Assembly (NCBI GenBank): GCA_910575475.1 | Contig: CAJTGD010000010.1 | Location: 103,897 to 167,896 of the forward strand | DNA from: Lachnospiraceae bacterium | GTDB lineage: Bacteria > Bacillota > Clostridia > Lachnospirales > Lachnospiraceae | Direction: 5' to 3' | Length of the DNA stretch: 64,000 nt | In this document: positions 26,863-37,500 of the stretch, piece by piece | Numbering within the stretch: the first letter of the stretch is position 1 | Layout of the letters: the number at the start of each line of letters is the position of its first letter | Made by a program: the position numbers and the translations under genes | Notes under the pieces: model-generated | The model's input: only the letters and a program-made list of their open reading frames with translations | Told to the model about the DNA's origin: nothing | Database searches by the model: none

Positions 26863-28720
26863 GCTCTTCCCCTTCTTCTGCACAACCGCTCACCCGGTCT
26901 TTGCCCGCGTCTTCCTCCGCTTTGGCCATCAGTACCACCATCAGCCCTTTGGGCTGTACCGCCTCCAGATAGATCCCGTACTTCTCACCATAGACCGCCT
27001 TGAGCCTCCGGTTTACATTGTGAATACCGATGGATTCATTCCGCTTTTTCATCCCGGCCTGTTCCTGTGGTTCCCGGCCCTTCTCTGATTCCGGTTTATT
27101 CCGCGGATTTTGTCCGTTCTGACTCTCTGCCTCCGCATTCTCCCGCAGATTTTGCCCGTTTCGTCTCTCCGCCTTCGCATTCTCCCGCAGCTCCCTGTTC
27201 ATCTGCGCCAGCTTCTCCGGGTCCATGCCCCGGCCGTTATCCTTCACATAGAGAAACAGCGTGTCCCCTTTTTTCTCCCCGTGAACCTGCACCAGATTGT
27301 CCTGCCGCTCCCGCTCGATGCCGTGGATAAAATAATTTTCCATCACAGGCTGGAGCACAAACTTGATAATGGGCAGGGACAAAAGCTCTGCCGGGCATTC
27401 CACCTCCGACCGGAAACACCCCTGATAGCGGTACTCGAACAATTCCAGATACTGCTTGCAGTAGTCCAGCTCCTGCCCCAGGGTGATCACATCGGCCTCC
27501 TTTAACTGACTTCGGAACAGAACCACCATGCTGTACAGCATTTTCCCCACTTCCCGGTCCCCGTTGCAGATGGCCTTCATGCGGATCGCCTCCAGGGTAT
27601 TGTACAGGAAATGAGGGTTGATCTGGCTCTGGAGCGCCTGCATCTGGGCATTTTTCCGCTCGATTTCCTCCAGATAGCTTTTTTCGATATACAGCTCCAG
27701 CTTTTCGCACATCCCGTTAAAATTGTCCGCGATCATGTCCAGCTCGTCCTCTTTTTTCCCGGTTTCCAGACGCACCTGAAAGTCCCCGGTGGTCACCTGG
27801 TTCATGGCGTCCAGGATAGCTTCCACCCGCCCGGCAAACCGTTTCGCATAATAGTCCACAAAGAAGATCCCGATCACGCCTGCTGCCGCTCCCGCTGCCA
27901 GGATGGCCAGAAATGTGGTCCAGGGCAGACGGGCGGCCTGCCGTTCATCCAGAAATGCATGGATCTGGTATTCCCCCGCTGACTGGCTGCGCACAAAATA
28001 GTGCCGGTCCTCAAGCCGAGGGGCATAGTCCGCTCCCTCCGGGGACTGAAAAATTACCTGATCCTCCCCGAAAACAACCGCCATTTCCGCAAACGGGCTG
28101 AAGCTGCGGATTTTTTCCAGCGCCTCCTCCGCCTCAAATGTAAACACCATGCAGCCAGCCGGTTCCATCGTGTTCATTTCCCGGACTTCCTTCACATAGA
28201 CAAGCTTCCCCGGCACGCAATACTCCTGATTTTGAATCTGGGCCAGCCGCGCCTGCCCGTCCTTCCCCGGAAAAACGATATTCTCCGGGCGGCATTCTGT
28301 CAGCTGCCGCGTCTCATAACTGACCAGTTCTATTTTTTCCAACTGGGAATACGCCTCAAATGCCTGATTCATAAAATAGAAGACACTCTTATATACCAGC
28401 TCCTCCGAGGAAATGTAGCGTCTCAGGGAATACTGCTGGTATTCCTCCGGTTCCAGCCGGAAATACTGCAGGAGATCCTCCAGCTCCGACTGGGAGCGGT
28501 AGAGGTCCCGGTGGAGGTAATCCGCAATCTGCTCCACCCCTTCCGCGTAGGCAAGCGCTTCCCCGCTGATCCGCTCCAGCTCCTCCCGGCCGTTTTCCAG
28601 CAGCCTGCCTCTGGTGGCGGACATAAAGTAAAGGACCAGAGCCGCCACAATGCAAAGCACCATTGCGGTATAGGTCCGAAACATTTTCAAATACAGTTGT
28701 TTTGGTCTTTTCTTCTCCAT
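26840..28720 (-). CDS. Sensor histidine kinase, YesM-like
   Basis: A 626-residue membrane kinase from ATG 28720. One membrane segment at about 15-35 and a second at about 275-300 (LAILAAGAAAGVIGIFFVDY) frame an extracellular sensor domain. HAMP follows (TTGDFQVRLETGKKEDELDM). The phospho-accepting His is in QINPHFLYNTLEAI (about 368). The ATPase part has the N-box VMENYFIHGIERE and DNGRGMD. Between DNGRGMD and the G-box IGIHNVNRRL lies an unusual 55-residue polar insert with two 14-residue repeats, in the place of the ATP lid. Sits between the YesL and response-regulator genes, overlapping both. Confidence 0.9.
   Translation of the reverse strand: MEKKRPKQLYLKMFRTYTAMVLCIVAALVLYFMSATRGRLLENGREELERISGEALAYAEGVEQIADYLHRDLYRSQSELEDLLQYFRLEPEEYQQYSLRRYISSEELVYKSVFYFMNQAFEAYSQLEKIELVSYETRQLTECRPENIVFPGKDGQARLAQIQNQEYCVPGKLVYVKEVREMNTMEPAGCMVFTFEAEEALEKIRSFSPFAEMAVVFGEDQVIFQSPEGADYAPRLEDRHYFVRSQSAGEYQIHAFLDERQAARLPWTTFLAILAAGAAAGVIGIFFVDYYAKRFAGRVEAILDAMNQVTTGDFQVRLETGKKEDELDMIADNFNGMCEKLELYIEKSYLEEIERKNAQMQALQSQINPHFLYNTLEAIRMKAICNGDREVGKMLYSMVVLFRSQLKEADVITLGQELDYCKQYLELFEYRYQGCFRSEVECPAELLSLPIIKFVLQPVMENYFIHGIERERQDNLVQVHGEKKGDTLFLYVKDNGRGMDPEKLAQMNRELRENAKAERRNGQNLRENAEAESQNGQNPRNKPESEKGREPQEQAGMKKRNESIGIHNVNRRLKAVYGEKYGIYLEAVQPKGLMVVLMAKAEEDAGKDRVSGCAEEGEEHEKGNVS
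27103..27186. repeat. 42-bp tandem repeat (two units) in the kinase gene
   Basis: Two in-frame 42-base units, 27103-27144 and 27145-27186, each ending CGCATTCTCCC on the plus strand. They encode 14-residue repeats rich in Arg, Asn, Glu and Gln in the kinase ATP-lid region. Confidence 0.75.
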
Positions 28721-29388
28721 GCGCCTGCCTCCAGCATCCGAAAGATCTTCTGATTTATAAATACTACCACAAAACCATACAGGCTGACAACAAACAATAC
28801 ACCGATTCCCGCCTGAACCTCCAGAAGCATCAGGATAAATGCCAGCGCCGCCGTATTTCCGAAGGTCAGAAGCGGCTGGCCGACGCACAGCGCCAGCGCC
28901 CCTTTCCATATATCCCGGATGCTCATGTCATATCTGGAGGCCAGCAGGTACAGGTCCGGCGTCATCAAAAGACTCACCGCAAACAGCAGGATGAACAGAA
29001 GCGTCAGCAAAAACACCGGACACTGAACCGTAAAAAACCGAATATTCGTCCAGAACATCCCGACCATCAATGCCTGGATCGCCGCAACGCCCAGCTTTTT
29101 CAGAAACCCGTCTTTATACCCTGCCCAATAGTCTTTCCAGGCCGAGACTTCCATCCCTTTGAGCATCCGGTTCATAGAAAAGAACACTCCGCACAGCGCA
29201 GGTCCTGCCGGAATCGCACAGAGCAGGAAGAGAGGCAGGAAGGTCTCCGCCTGGCTGATTCCCACAAACACAAAAAACAGCAGCAGGGGAAGATTGGAAC
29301 CCCAGAAAAACAGATCGACCAGCAGAAAATAGATGATTTTCTCGCACGCTCCCATTATTTTTTCTATATGAAATATCTCTCCAAGCAT
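28687..29388 (-). CDS. YesL-family (DUF624) membrane protein
   Basis: A 233-residue protein with five or six membrane segments, from ATG 29388 after GGAGGATTTACG. The N-terminal KIIYFLLVDLFFWGSNLPLL, the Pro-Ala-Gly loop (CAIPAGPALCGVFFSMNRML) and the segment DYWAGYKDGFLKKLGVA are characteristic of DUF624. Members lie next to YesMN-type sensor pairs and sugar ABC genes, as here, and may assist signalling or transport; no activity is established. Its 3' end overlaps the kinase start. Confidence 0.85.
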   Translation of the reverse strand: MLGEIFHIEKIMGACEKIIYFLLVDLFFWGSNLPLLLFFVFVGISQAETFLPLFLLCAIPAGPALCGVFFSMNRMLKGMEVSAWKDYWAGYKDGFLKKLGVAAIQALMVGMFWTNIRFFTVQCPVFLLTLLFILLFAVSLLMTPDLYLLASRYDMSIRDIWKGALALCVGQPLLTFGNTAALAFILMLLEVQAGIGVLFVVSLYGFVVVFINQKIFRMLEAGAWRRKDQNNCI

Positions 29389-29421
29389 CGTAAATCCTCC
29401 CATTCTTTTTTGTACAGCGAC

Positions 29422-29458
29422 CCGAAACGGCAGGCAGTCCCGAAGTCTGCCGTTTCGG
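29422..29458. other. Intercistronic hairpin between GH38 and YesL genes
   Basis: CCGAAACGGCAG and CTGCCGTTTCGG form a perfect 12-bp stem. A T7 run follows on the plus strand, so it would terminate antisense RNA. On the minus strand, in the direction of the genes, no T-run follows. Confidence 0.5.
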
Positions 29459-29484
29459 ATCGTTTTTTTCAGATTCCGCCGTTC

Positions 29485-32400
29485 TCAAAGCTGAAATAAA
29501 ATCGTCTTAATTTCGTAAGGATGGAGCTCCAGCTTGACTTCGCCTCCGTCAAATGCCGACAGCGGCTGTTCCATCAGGCTTCCTTCCGCCCATGCCCGGT
29601 ATGCAAATGCCGGCTTCACCGTTACATTCTGCCTTGCCCCTGCAAAATCGTGGAAACGCACCACCAAATACTGTCCGTCCTCGGAGCGTTTTACGGCGTC
29701 GATCTCCACCTGTGCATTGTCCACTGTGAAGAAGCTCCCGCTCTCTGCCTGCTCCGCCCCTTTGAACACATCCGCCGGGTTGTTCAGGGCATATCCGGAC
29801 TGAACCACCTGCCCCTCCACAAAGTCTCCTTTGTGAGGAAGCAGCGCATAGGTAAACTGATGCTTTCCAAGATCCTGAAGATGATCCGGCTGCAGCCCCG
29901 ACCGAAGCAGGGAAATGCGCATCACATTGTCCTTCACGTCATACCCGTATTTGCAGTCATTTAAGAGCGCCACCCCGTAGTTTCTCTCCGACAGATCCGC
30001 AAACCGGTGTCCCACGGATTCGAATCTGGCCTGATCCCAGCTTGTATTCCAATGGTTGGGCCTGCGCACATTGCCGTACTGGATATCGTAGGTCGCATAG
30101 GTACTCCGCACGTCCACCGTAAATGCCGCTTTGAACAGCTGCTGCCGTTCCTGGAGATCCACATCTGTCCGGAAATCAATCCTTCTGTCAAAACGGTACA
30201 GGATCATATCCTGAGAAATAGATGTGTTCATGTACTTCCATTCCATGTGAACCACCAGCCGCAACGGCCCCTGACAGGTCACTTCAAAGGCGGTCAGATC
30301 CGTAACCTCCCGCATTTTCTGCTGATAGAAAATGTCAATGTCCCAGGCGTCATTGTCCAATGGCTTATCCTCAAATACCTGCAGGACGTTTCCCCGCTCT
30401 CCCGGCACCAGCACTTCCCGCGCTTCCTGCTTATCATACAGCCGGGTGATCTGCCCGTAATCATTCAGGGTGATCGAGTAAAACGGAGTTTCCAGTTCCT
30501 TTCCATGAACCGTGAATATACGCTGGCCTGTCTGATCCGCTGCTTGTTTTGCGTCCACCGCAAAATCGGTTCGATCCGCCGCTTCTTTTGCCTTCCCCTC
30601 AAGTCCCTTTGCCTCCGCGGCGGTTCCCTCTTTGCAGAACAGGACTCTCCGATGCCCCATGGATGGCACATCCGGCACCTGTACATAGTACATTCCATCC
30701 CCCTGCTGGGAGAGAAGCAAGTTTCCTGCCCCGTCGGTAAATACCCCGCCCTCTGTTTCCGGGATCTCCGCCAGAATATCCGACTTCCATCCGGACGCAT
30801 TGTAAACGGTATAGGCATCCTCCGCATTTTGCAGCGCCTGCTCCCGGTAATCCGCGATGACTTCCTCCCCGATCTGCCGAACTGCCTCATAATCCCTGCG
30901 GGAATCCTCATACACCTCATGGATCGAGGAGCCGGGGATGATATCATGGAACTGGTTGGTCAGGATCAGTTTCCATCCCTTTGTCAGCTTCTCCTGCTCT
31001 GCCCCGGCCAGGTTCTCTTTCCCCACGGCCGCCATGGCGGTGAGCCATTCCGCCTTCCGGTAGAGCAGCTCCATTTTCCGGTTCATGCGCTTGTTATAGC
31101 CCTGGCTGGTGTATGTACCTCTGTGGTATTCCAGGTACAGCTCCCCGTCCCAGGTATGGACATACTGCTCCGTATCCCTCACGTTCACTTTTAATTTCCG
31201 AAAGTACGCGCCTGCCGTAGATGTCTTTACATTGGGCAGTCCGGGAATCTTATCCAGCCTTCTTCTGGCTTCCAGCAGGTCCCGGTTCACACCGCCGCCT
31301 CCGTCTCCGTATCCAAAGGAGATCAGCAGATCCTTGTTCATTTCCTTCTCGCTGTAGGAATCCCATACCCCCTTCACGGTCCGGCCGGTCAGAAGGCCGT
31401 TGTAGGTATAGAACCAGGAGTCAGGCCCGTTCCACGGTTCCGGAGTGGTGATAAAATGGGTCAGCACCTCGGAGCCGTCCATCCCTTTCCAGCGGAAGGT
31501 ATCGTGGGGCATCCGGTTGTACTGGTTCCAACTGATCTTCGTGGTCATAAACATGTCGATCCCGGATTTTTTCAGGATCTGGGGCAGCGCCCAGGAATAG
31601 CCGAACACGTCCGGGAGCCACAGGTATTCCACGTCTTTTCCAAATTCCTCTTTCAGGAAACGGCTGCCGATCAGGAGCTGGCGGGTCAGGGATTCCCCAC
31701 TGGTCAGGTTGCAGTCCGCCTCCACCCACATGCCGCCGTCTGTCTCCCAGCGGCCCTCTTTCACGCGCTTTTTGATCTCTTCATAGATTTCCGGAAAATC
31801 TTCTTTGATATATTCGTAAATCTGCGGCTGGGTCTGGAGAAAGATATATTCCGGAAACAGTTCCATCATGCGCAGCACCGTGGAAAAGGAGCGGGACGCT
31901 TTCTCATGGGTGTGCTTGAGCCGCCAGAGCCACGCCATGTCGATGTGGGTGTGCCCCACGCAGTGAACGTTGATCCTGGACTCTTTTCCCATGCCGTCAA
32001 TCTTTTCATTGAGAAGCTCATCTGCCTGTCGGACGGTTTCGTAAAATACTTCGCTCCCCGGGTAAGACCAGTCAATGCAGTGGCTGGCCTGATCCAGCGC
32101 AGTCCGCAGGTCGTATTTCACAGGATCTCCGTTGTCCAGTTGGCCGACTGTGTCCAGGATCAGGGAACCCAGATAATAGAGGTCGTCTGTTTGTTCATCC
32201 AGACAGGCCAGATCCGCCCGTTTGATCTTGTGCTCCTGCTCCCTGGGCACACCGCCGCCCTCCAGTCCGGACCAGAGCCGGAAGGTCAGGCTGAAGCGTT
32301 TTCCGCACAGTTCTTCCGGGAAAAATACTTCCATGTGGTTGATGTCCACTCCCTGGTAAGGCTTTTCGTTGATATAGCACATGGCCTCAAAGCCGGAGTT

Positions 32401-32688
32401 GTTGCCTGCCCCGGTCTTGCCGAAGTCAAAGATTCCGACCACCCGCCGTCCTCTCCATTCCTCCGGGATCTCAACCTCTTTGTGCATCCAGAGATAACGG
32501 TCCCGTCCGGACCAGCAGTCCCCCACCCGGATGGTATCCCAGCCTTCAAAGCAGACCGGCGCCACCGGGTTGACCACGCCCTGCTCATCCTCGCGAACCG
32601 CAAATTCTTTTAGTTCTCTGACATCCCGGTATCTGTAGTTTTTTACTTCCTGGATTCTTCTGTCTAATTTTCTGTCTGTATGGAACAT
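29485..32688 (-). CDS. Alpha-mannosidase, glycoside hydrolase family 38
   Basis: A 1067-residue cytoplasmic enzyme. After an N-terminal beta-domain, the catalytic domain begins with the zinc-binding HCVGHTHIDMAW (about 245-256). The nucleophile Asp lies in WLPDVFGYS (about 361) within the expected EYLWLPDVFGYSWALP context. GGMWVEADCNLTSGE and the C-terminal beta-sandwich domains complete the fold. GH38 enzymes remove alpha-1,2/1,3/1,6-linked mannose. AGGAGG is found 10 to 15 bases before ATG 32688. It is cotranscribed with the GH125 gene 69 bases upstream. Confidence 0.92.
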   Translation of the reverse strand: MFHTDRKLDRRIQEVKNYRYRDVRELKEFAVREDEQGVVNPVAPVCFEGWDTIRVGDCWSGRDRYLWMHKEVEIPEEWRGRRVVGIFDFGKTGAGNNSGFEAMCYINEKPYQGVDINHMEVFFPEELCGKRFSLTFRLWSGLEGGGVPREQEHKIKRADLACLDEQTDDLYYLGSLILDTVGQLDNGDPVKYDLRTALDQASHCIDWSYPGSEVFYETVRQADELLNEKIDGMGKESRINVHCVGHTHIDMAWLWRLKHTHEKASRSFSTVLRMMELFPEYIFLQTQPQIYEYIKEDFPEIYEEIKKRVKEGRWETDGGMWVEADCNLTSGESLTRQLLIGSRFLKEEFGKDVEYLWLPDVFGYSWALPQILKKSGIDMFMTTKISWNQYNRMPHDTFRWKGMDGSEVLTHFITTPEPWNGPDSWFYTYNGLLTGRTVKGVWDSYSEKEMNKDLLISFGYGDGGGGVNRDLLEARRRLDKIPGLPNVKTSTAGAYFRKLKVNVRDTEQYVHTWDGELYLEYHRGTYTSQGYNKRMNRKMELLYRKAEWLTAMAAVGKENLAGAEQEKLTKGWKLILTNQFHDIIPGSSIHEVYEDSRRDYEAVRQIGEEVIADYREQALQNAEDAYTVYNASGWKSDILAEIPETEGGVFTDGAGNLLLSQQGDGMYYVQVPDVPSMGHRRVLFCKEGTAAEAKGLEGKAKEAADRTDFAVDAKQAADQTGQRIFTVHGKELETPFYSITLNDYGQITRLYDKQEAREVLVPGERGNVLQVFEDKPLDNDAWDIDIFYQQKMREVTDLTAFEVTCQGPLRLVVHMEWKYMNTSISQDMILYRFDRRIDFRTDVDLQERQQLFKAAFTVDVRSTYATYDIQYGNVRRPNHWNTSWDQARFESVGHRFADLSERNYGVALLNDCKYGYDVKDNVMRISLLRSGLQPDHLQDLGKHQFTYALLPHKGDFVEGQVVQSGYALNNPADVFKGAEQAESGSFFTVDNAQVEIDAVKRSEDGQYLVVRFHDFAGARQNVTVKPAFAYRAWAEGSLMEQPLSAFDGGEVKLELHPYEIKTILFQL

Positions 32689-32756
32689 GTGTCTTTCAGC
32701 CTCCTGTTTTAAGTCATGTTATATTTTCTATGTCGATCTTTTTGTTTCTGTGTAAA

Positions 32757-34028
32757 TTATTTTATTTCTAATTTATATCCCAAATAGTTTAAAAACAATT
32801 CCGCGTACATGGCGTTTGCCCAGGAAAACCAGTCCCTGGTGTACCTGCTGTCATCCTCGCAGGAAAAGCCCTCATGCATCACATTCTTTCCCCCTGTGGT
32901 AGCTGCCATGCTCCGGAGGATTTCCAGCCGTTCCTCCCTGTGCCTGCAGGTCAGCCCCTGAACGGCCATAGCGATATGCCAGATAAAGCCGGGTGGCGTG
33001 TGGGGGCTTCCGATCCCCGCCGCCTTTGCTCCTTTATAATAGTAGGGATTTGCCTCGCTTAATATGTACCTTCTGGTATTCCCGGCTGTCTCCGGGTCTG
33101 CCGGATAGCCCAGGTAATCCATCGCCAGCAGGCTGGGCACATTGGCGTCGTCCATCAGCTCGTACATGCCGAACCCATCCGCTTCATAGGCGTAAATCGT
33201 GCCTGCTTCTTCCGTATAGGTTCTGCCCTCTTTTTCAATGGCCTGCCTCACCTCTTCCCGGAGGGCTCCTGCCTCCTTTTCCAACTGCCGGTCAGAAAAA
33301 AGGGTCCGGGCCATTTCTTCCAGATATCCCATGACCACCACCACAAACATATTGGAGGGGATCAGATATCCGTAGGTACAGGCATCATCGCTGGGCCGGA
33401 AACCTGACCAGATCAGGCCGGTTCCGGATCTGACCAGCGCCCCTTTCCCGTCTCTGGAAAGGGTATCGCGGAACAGCGGGCTCTTCCTTATGAACCGATA
33501 TTCGGACCGTTCCTCATGGTACTGCTCCTTTCGGAATACCTGGAAAATCTTTTCAACCCCTTCGTGGAAATTCCCATCAAACTGGGAGGCGCATCCCGTA
33601 TTTTTCCAAAGCAGGTACGCAAGCTGAATCGGATAGCAGAGGGAATCCACCTCAAACTTCCGCTCCCATACCCACGGGTTCTGCTCCGGGTCGTCTTTTG
33701 CCCAGCATGCCCCGCTGGGGGACTCGTTGAACGCATTGGCATAGGCGTCGATGCAGATATACTGAAACTGCCTTCTGACCACCCCCGCAATCAGCTCCCG
33801 AAGCTCCTCGTCCTCCTTCGCCTGGAACAAATACGGCCGCAGCTGCGCCGACGAGTCCCGCAGCCACATGGCCGGGATATCCCCTGTAATCACATGGGCC
33901 GTGTTGTCCTCCATCCTCCGGACCGTCGTGTCCAGGGTGTTGGTATAGCAGTTCACAAATAGTTCCGTCAGCTCCGGCTCACATTTTCCTTCTGCCTGCC
34001 GTCGGATCTGATTTAAAAAAACATCCAT
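32757..34028 (-). CDS. Exo-alpha-1,6-mannosidase, glycoside hydrolase family 125
   Basis: A 423-residue (alpha/alpha)6-barrel enzyme without signal peptide. Diagnostic segments are FVNCYTNTLDTTVRR, ITGDIPAMWLRDSSAQ (residues about 46-61), IDAYANAFNESPSG, FEVDSLCYPIQLAYLLW and GFRPSDDACTYGYLIPSNM. The family cleaves non-reducing alpha-1,6-mannose by inversion. With GH38 and GH2 downstream this gives a set able to take apart high-mannose N-glycan or yeast-mannan fragments. It begins the operon GH125-GH38-YesL-kinase-regulator. Confidence 0.9.
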   Translation of the reverse strand: MDVFLNQIRRQAEGKCEPELTELFVNCYTNTLDTTVRRMEDNTAHVITGDIPAMWLRDSSAQLRPYLFQAKEDEELRELIAGVVRRQFQYICIDAYANAFNESPSGACWAKDDPEQNPWVWERKFEVDSLCYPIQLAYLLWKNTGCASQFDGNFHEGVEKIFQVFRKEQYHEERSEYRFIRKSPLFRDTLSRDGKGALVRSGTGLIWSGFRPSDDACTYGYLIPSNMFVVVVMGYLEEMARTLFSDRQLEKEAGALREEVRQAIEKEGRTYTEEAGTIYAYEADGFGMYELMDDANVPSLLAMDYLGYPADPETAGNTRRYILSEANPYYYKGAKAAGIGSPHTPPGFIWHIAMAVQGLTCRHREERLEILRSMAATTGGKNVMHEGFSCEDDSRYTRDWFSWANAMYAELFLNYLGYKLEIK

Positions 34029-34149
34029 TTTACTCTGATCTCCTTTGTCAAAAAAGTGGTCTGGCTGGTGATAATTAGATTGTAGCAGGGGTTTGAAAAA
34101 GAAACCAGTGTAATAAGTATAGAAATTCTGTCTATTTCCTAGCGGAAAA

Positions 34150-34341
34150 TCTTTTTATCAGCCAGCTGTCGCTGACTTACCAGATCCAGAGCCTGGAAGC
34201 GGAGATCGGATCCCCTTTGACTGTCCGGATAAAATGCTCTGTGTGCTTGGTTACCATAAAAATGACCGGAAGGAAAGTACCAGGCTTTTTATAGAGCTTG
34301 CGCAGAAGGCCTATCAAAACGCCGGAACCGTCCTGCTGTAG
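34150..34341 (+). pseudogene. LysR-family regulator remnant
   Basis: The plus-strand frame reads ISQLSLTYQIQSLEAEIGSP, the recognition helix and wing of a LysR-type HTH. It then passes directly into what looks like the C-terminal end of such a protein (MLCVLGYHKNDRKESTRLFI) and stops at 34339-34341. The N-terminus and the whole ligand domain are missing. It occupies much of the 475-base gap between the GH125 and GH106-like genes. Confidence 0.55.
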
Positions 34342-34412
34342 CCGCGCGGCGCTTCCTGGCGATCTTTCAAAAAACGGGCTGTCCTCCACGAAGAATTCCA
34401 TGCCGCCCCGGC

Positions 34413-34438
34413 AAAAAGAGGCAGCCCAAGGCTGCCTC
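34413..34438 (-). terminator. Intrinsic terminator after the GH106-like gene
   Basis: GAGGCAGCC and GGCTGCCTC form a perfect 9-bp stem with a 3-base loop, followed on the minus strand by TTTTT. It lies 66 bases after the stop of the large hydrolase gene. Confidence 0.85.
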
Positions 34439-34503
34439 TAAACCTGCGCGCTTTATTTTTTTCTTCTCCTATGGCCTCTCGCCGCTAAACAGCTAATGCT
34501 GTT

Positions 34504-37500
34504 CTACAGTTTCGTTTCTATGGCTGTATATGTCACAAGTTTTGCACTGCCAACCATGCCATAGTCCTGCACTTCCGCGTGGATATCAAACAGCGGCGCC
34601 ATATCCGCTCCCGATTCGCCTTCTTCACCATCCATTCCGACATTTGCGTTATTGGCATTTCCCGCAAGCATCATTGAAAATTCTTTCCCCTTATCATAGT
34701 ATCCTCTTGCCAGCAGACGGTTGTTGAGGCTGGTAGTCACTTCCACTTTAATTGTATTCTCTCCCGCATGAAGGAGACTGCTGATATCTACTTCCAATGC
34801 GTCAAAATCAACCACATCCGCTTTTTCCCCATTGACATAGACCGCTATTGTATGCTTATTCACGTTTTCTATTTTCAGGATCGCGCCATTCTCTTTTTTC
34901 CAGTCATTCGGAAGTACTGCTGTCGTTGTATAGAAGCCAACACCCGATACATTCTGGCCGATGCTTTCAATGTCTTTCCATGGCTTCAATTCTGTCTCGC
35001 CAACCTCGATCAGGCTCTTTTTCGTTTCATAGTAAACTTCTTTTGTTACGATCCCCAATCCACGGTCTTCTATGATTTCTTTTTTCTCACCTTCATTCCA
35101 GTCTTCTACCTTCAGATCCCATACAGGAAGTTCAATATCCTCCGGAACACGGGCTGACAGCCTGCTGACTCTGCCATCAGAAAAAACAATTTCATACTCT
35201 CCGGACTGCGTGACGATCGCCCGGAATACATTTTCCTCTTTTATCAGTTTATCTACATTTGTGCTGACCGCATGTATCTCCGCTTTATCATTCTGGTCGA
35301 TCACATACATACATGCCCCGCCGGGAGCCAGAGTGATATCCAGTACAGTCCGTCCGTCTTCTGCTCTGTAATTCCCGATCTCTTCTGCCTTTGCGTTCCA
35401 GCAGTCCACTTTATATACTTTACCGGCGCCCTGCACTTTCATAGAAAATGAGAACGCTTCTTTCTCTGTATACCGCATGTTATATGTAAATATATATATT
35501 CTGCCCTCATCTTCCTGGACATGTGTCAGAATATGTTGATTGCTCTCTGCAAACTCTGTTCTGGGAAGGATCCCTATTTTCTGAAGCGCATCGTATGTCT
35601 CTGCCTGGCTGTCCACTTCCTTTACATTAGGCAGCCGCTTCATTTCTTCAACAATCTGTTCCAGCCTGCTGTCACAGCCATCATGGAACGGAGTTATAGC
35701 CGCCGCTTTTTCGTGGGTTTTTGTAACTCCCATCGGACGGATCGTTTCGTTGACTCCATTTACAAATAGAACCGGCAGTCCTTTTTTCGCCATCTGTAAA
35801 ATCTTTTCCGCTGTTTTTACCGGCAGCATATCCTGATACAAGATCAATGCCTGGTATCCCGGTCCCTCCGGCAGCAGTGTCCCGTCCGCGAAATCTACGA
35901 ACTCTTCTTCCAGCAATTGGGGAGCAAAATAATCCCATGTATAGCCCGCGTTCTGCAGCTTCATATCCTTCCAGTAGATACCTTCATTTCCGCGCATCAG
36001 CTGGTTTTCATAAATCTCTCTTTCATCTCCTGTAAAGATCATGTTATTAAAATTATAATCCAGTCTTACGATCCCAAGATCCATCCTGGGTTTTCCACGC
36101 CGAAGCAGCATCTGGTATCTGGAGATCATTGCCGTCCATTCCCTGTAGTGCCTGAAGGATGGCTGTCTTGAACCAAATCTTTCGGAAAATACCGGCCACA
36201 TGCCTTCATGCCCCGGCCAATAAGTGGACGCCTCTGAACCACAGATACTGGAATATCCGTGCAGCACTGTCTTTGTCACTCCTGCCGCAAACTGTGTAAA
36301 AATAATCTGTGTATAAAAATCCAGCCCCATCATATAATTCAATAATGTCGCGCCTGTTTCACTGGAATATGTACGCCCATAAATGTGTGCCGGGCCTGCC
36401 AGATTCCGGTAGGATTCGATCTGGGACGCAAATTCCAGAGATTCTGTCTCTATACCATCCACATATTTTCCGGGCTGTGAGATCTCAAATGGAAGGCCAT
36501 AGGAAATTTCCGCGCGCAGTGTCATATTATGGGTATGAAGCCATTCCTGCATCGGTTTAAGCATCTTGTCCATATACATATCGGTCATGGTCTGGTATAG
36601 ATCATTGAACAGCTTTGCTGTAAACAAGTCATCTCCGCTGTCATAATAGTAGTTGTAAACCGGCTGCATCATTCCCGGCTCTTTCAGTATAAAAGGAAGA
36701 TATGGTGTCAGGTCATATCCCCTTCTTTTTTCAAATTCTTCCCTGAAGTGATATCCCCAGAACTGTCCGCCCTTTCCAAAAGTTCCCAGCTCCAGTGAAT
36801 CCATATACATCATTGCCCGTCCGTTTTCCTCTATGTTTTTCCGAAGCTCTGGTGTCAGGACCGTATTTTCCCAGTATTCAATAAATGCCTCTACACCGTA
36901 TCGGTCAATATAGTTGATCGTATAAGACGTACTGACGGAAGGCTCCGCGGTCTGCCCGGTTCCGTGCAGCCAGAAGTAAAACAGAAGATAATCCCCGTCT
37001 GCCGGCGCCGTCCAGGTAAGCTCCCCATTTTGTACACGGGAAGTTAATACAACCGCGCTATCCTTATCTAAGGATGTCCTGCCGTCTTTTTCCCCGGAGA
37101 TCCGGATCGCTACAACGGCTTCCAGATCCTGCCTGGTCACCCCCGGCATTGTCAATACCGATTCCAGGATTTTTCCGCTCTTTGTCTCCCCTGCTTTCAT
37201 GGTCTCCACCGCAAAGTCCAGTTCCTTTGCCGCCGCTTTATCATCGGGAGTAATGGTGATCAGGTTCGCATTCGACCAGTTGGTCCCGCTTGTCATACTG
37301 ACTCCCATGTTCCGCTTTGTTGTCTCCTCAATAATCGTATGGGAATCATGTACCCATTCTTCTGATCCCCAGCCATAGAGCTTAGAATCTGCTCCCGGCT
37401 CCTCCATGGCAAGAAATTCAACCGCGCCAAATCCTGCCTCATGTAAATCCGCAATTTCTTTTTTCAGAGTTTCATCCGTATGAAATCCTTCCGCGAGCCA

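Noticed and set aside
28663..29499. Plus-strand frame of 278 codons rich in Gln, Lys and Arg
   Set aside because: It is the complement of the YesL-type membrane gene; the polar composition is what antisense of hydrophobic codons gives.
30007..32613. Two plus-strand frames of nearly 400 codons each
   Set aside because: Both are antisense shadows of the GH38 alpha-mannosidase gene, with no family pattern.
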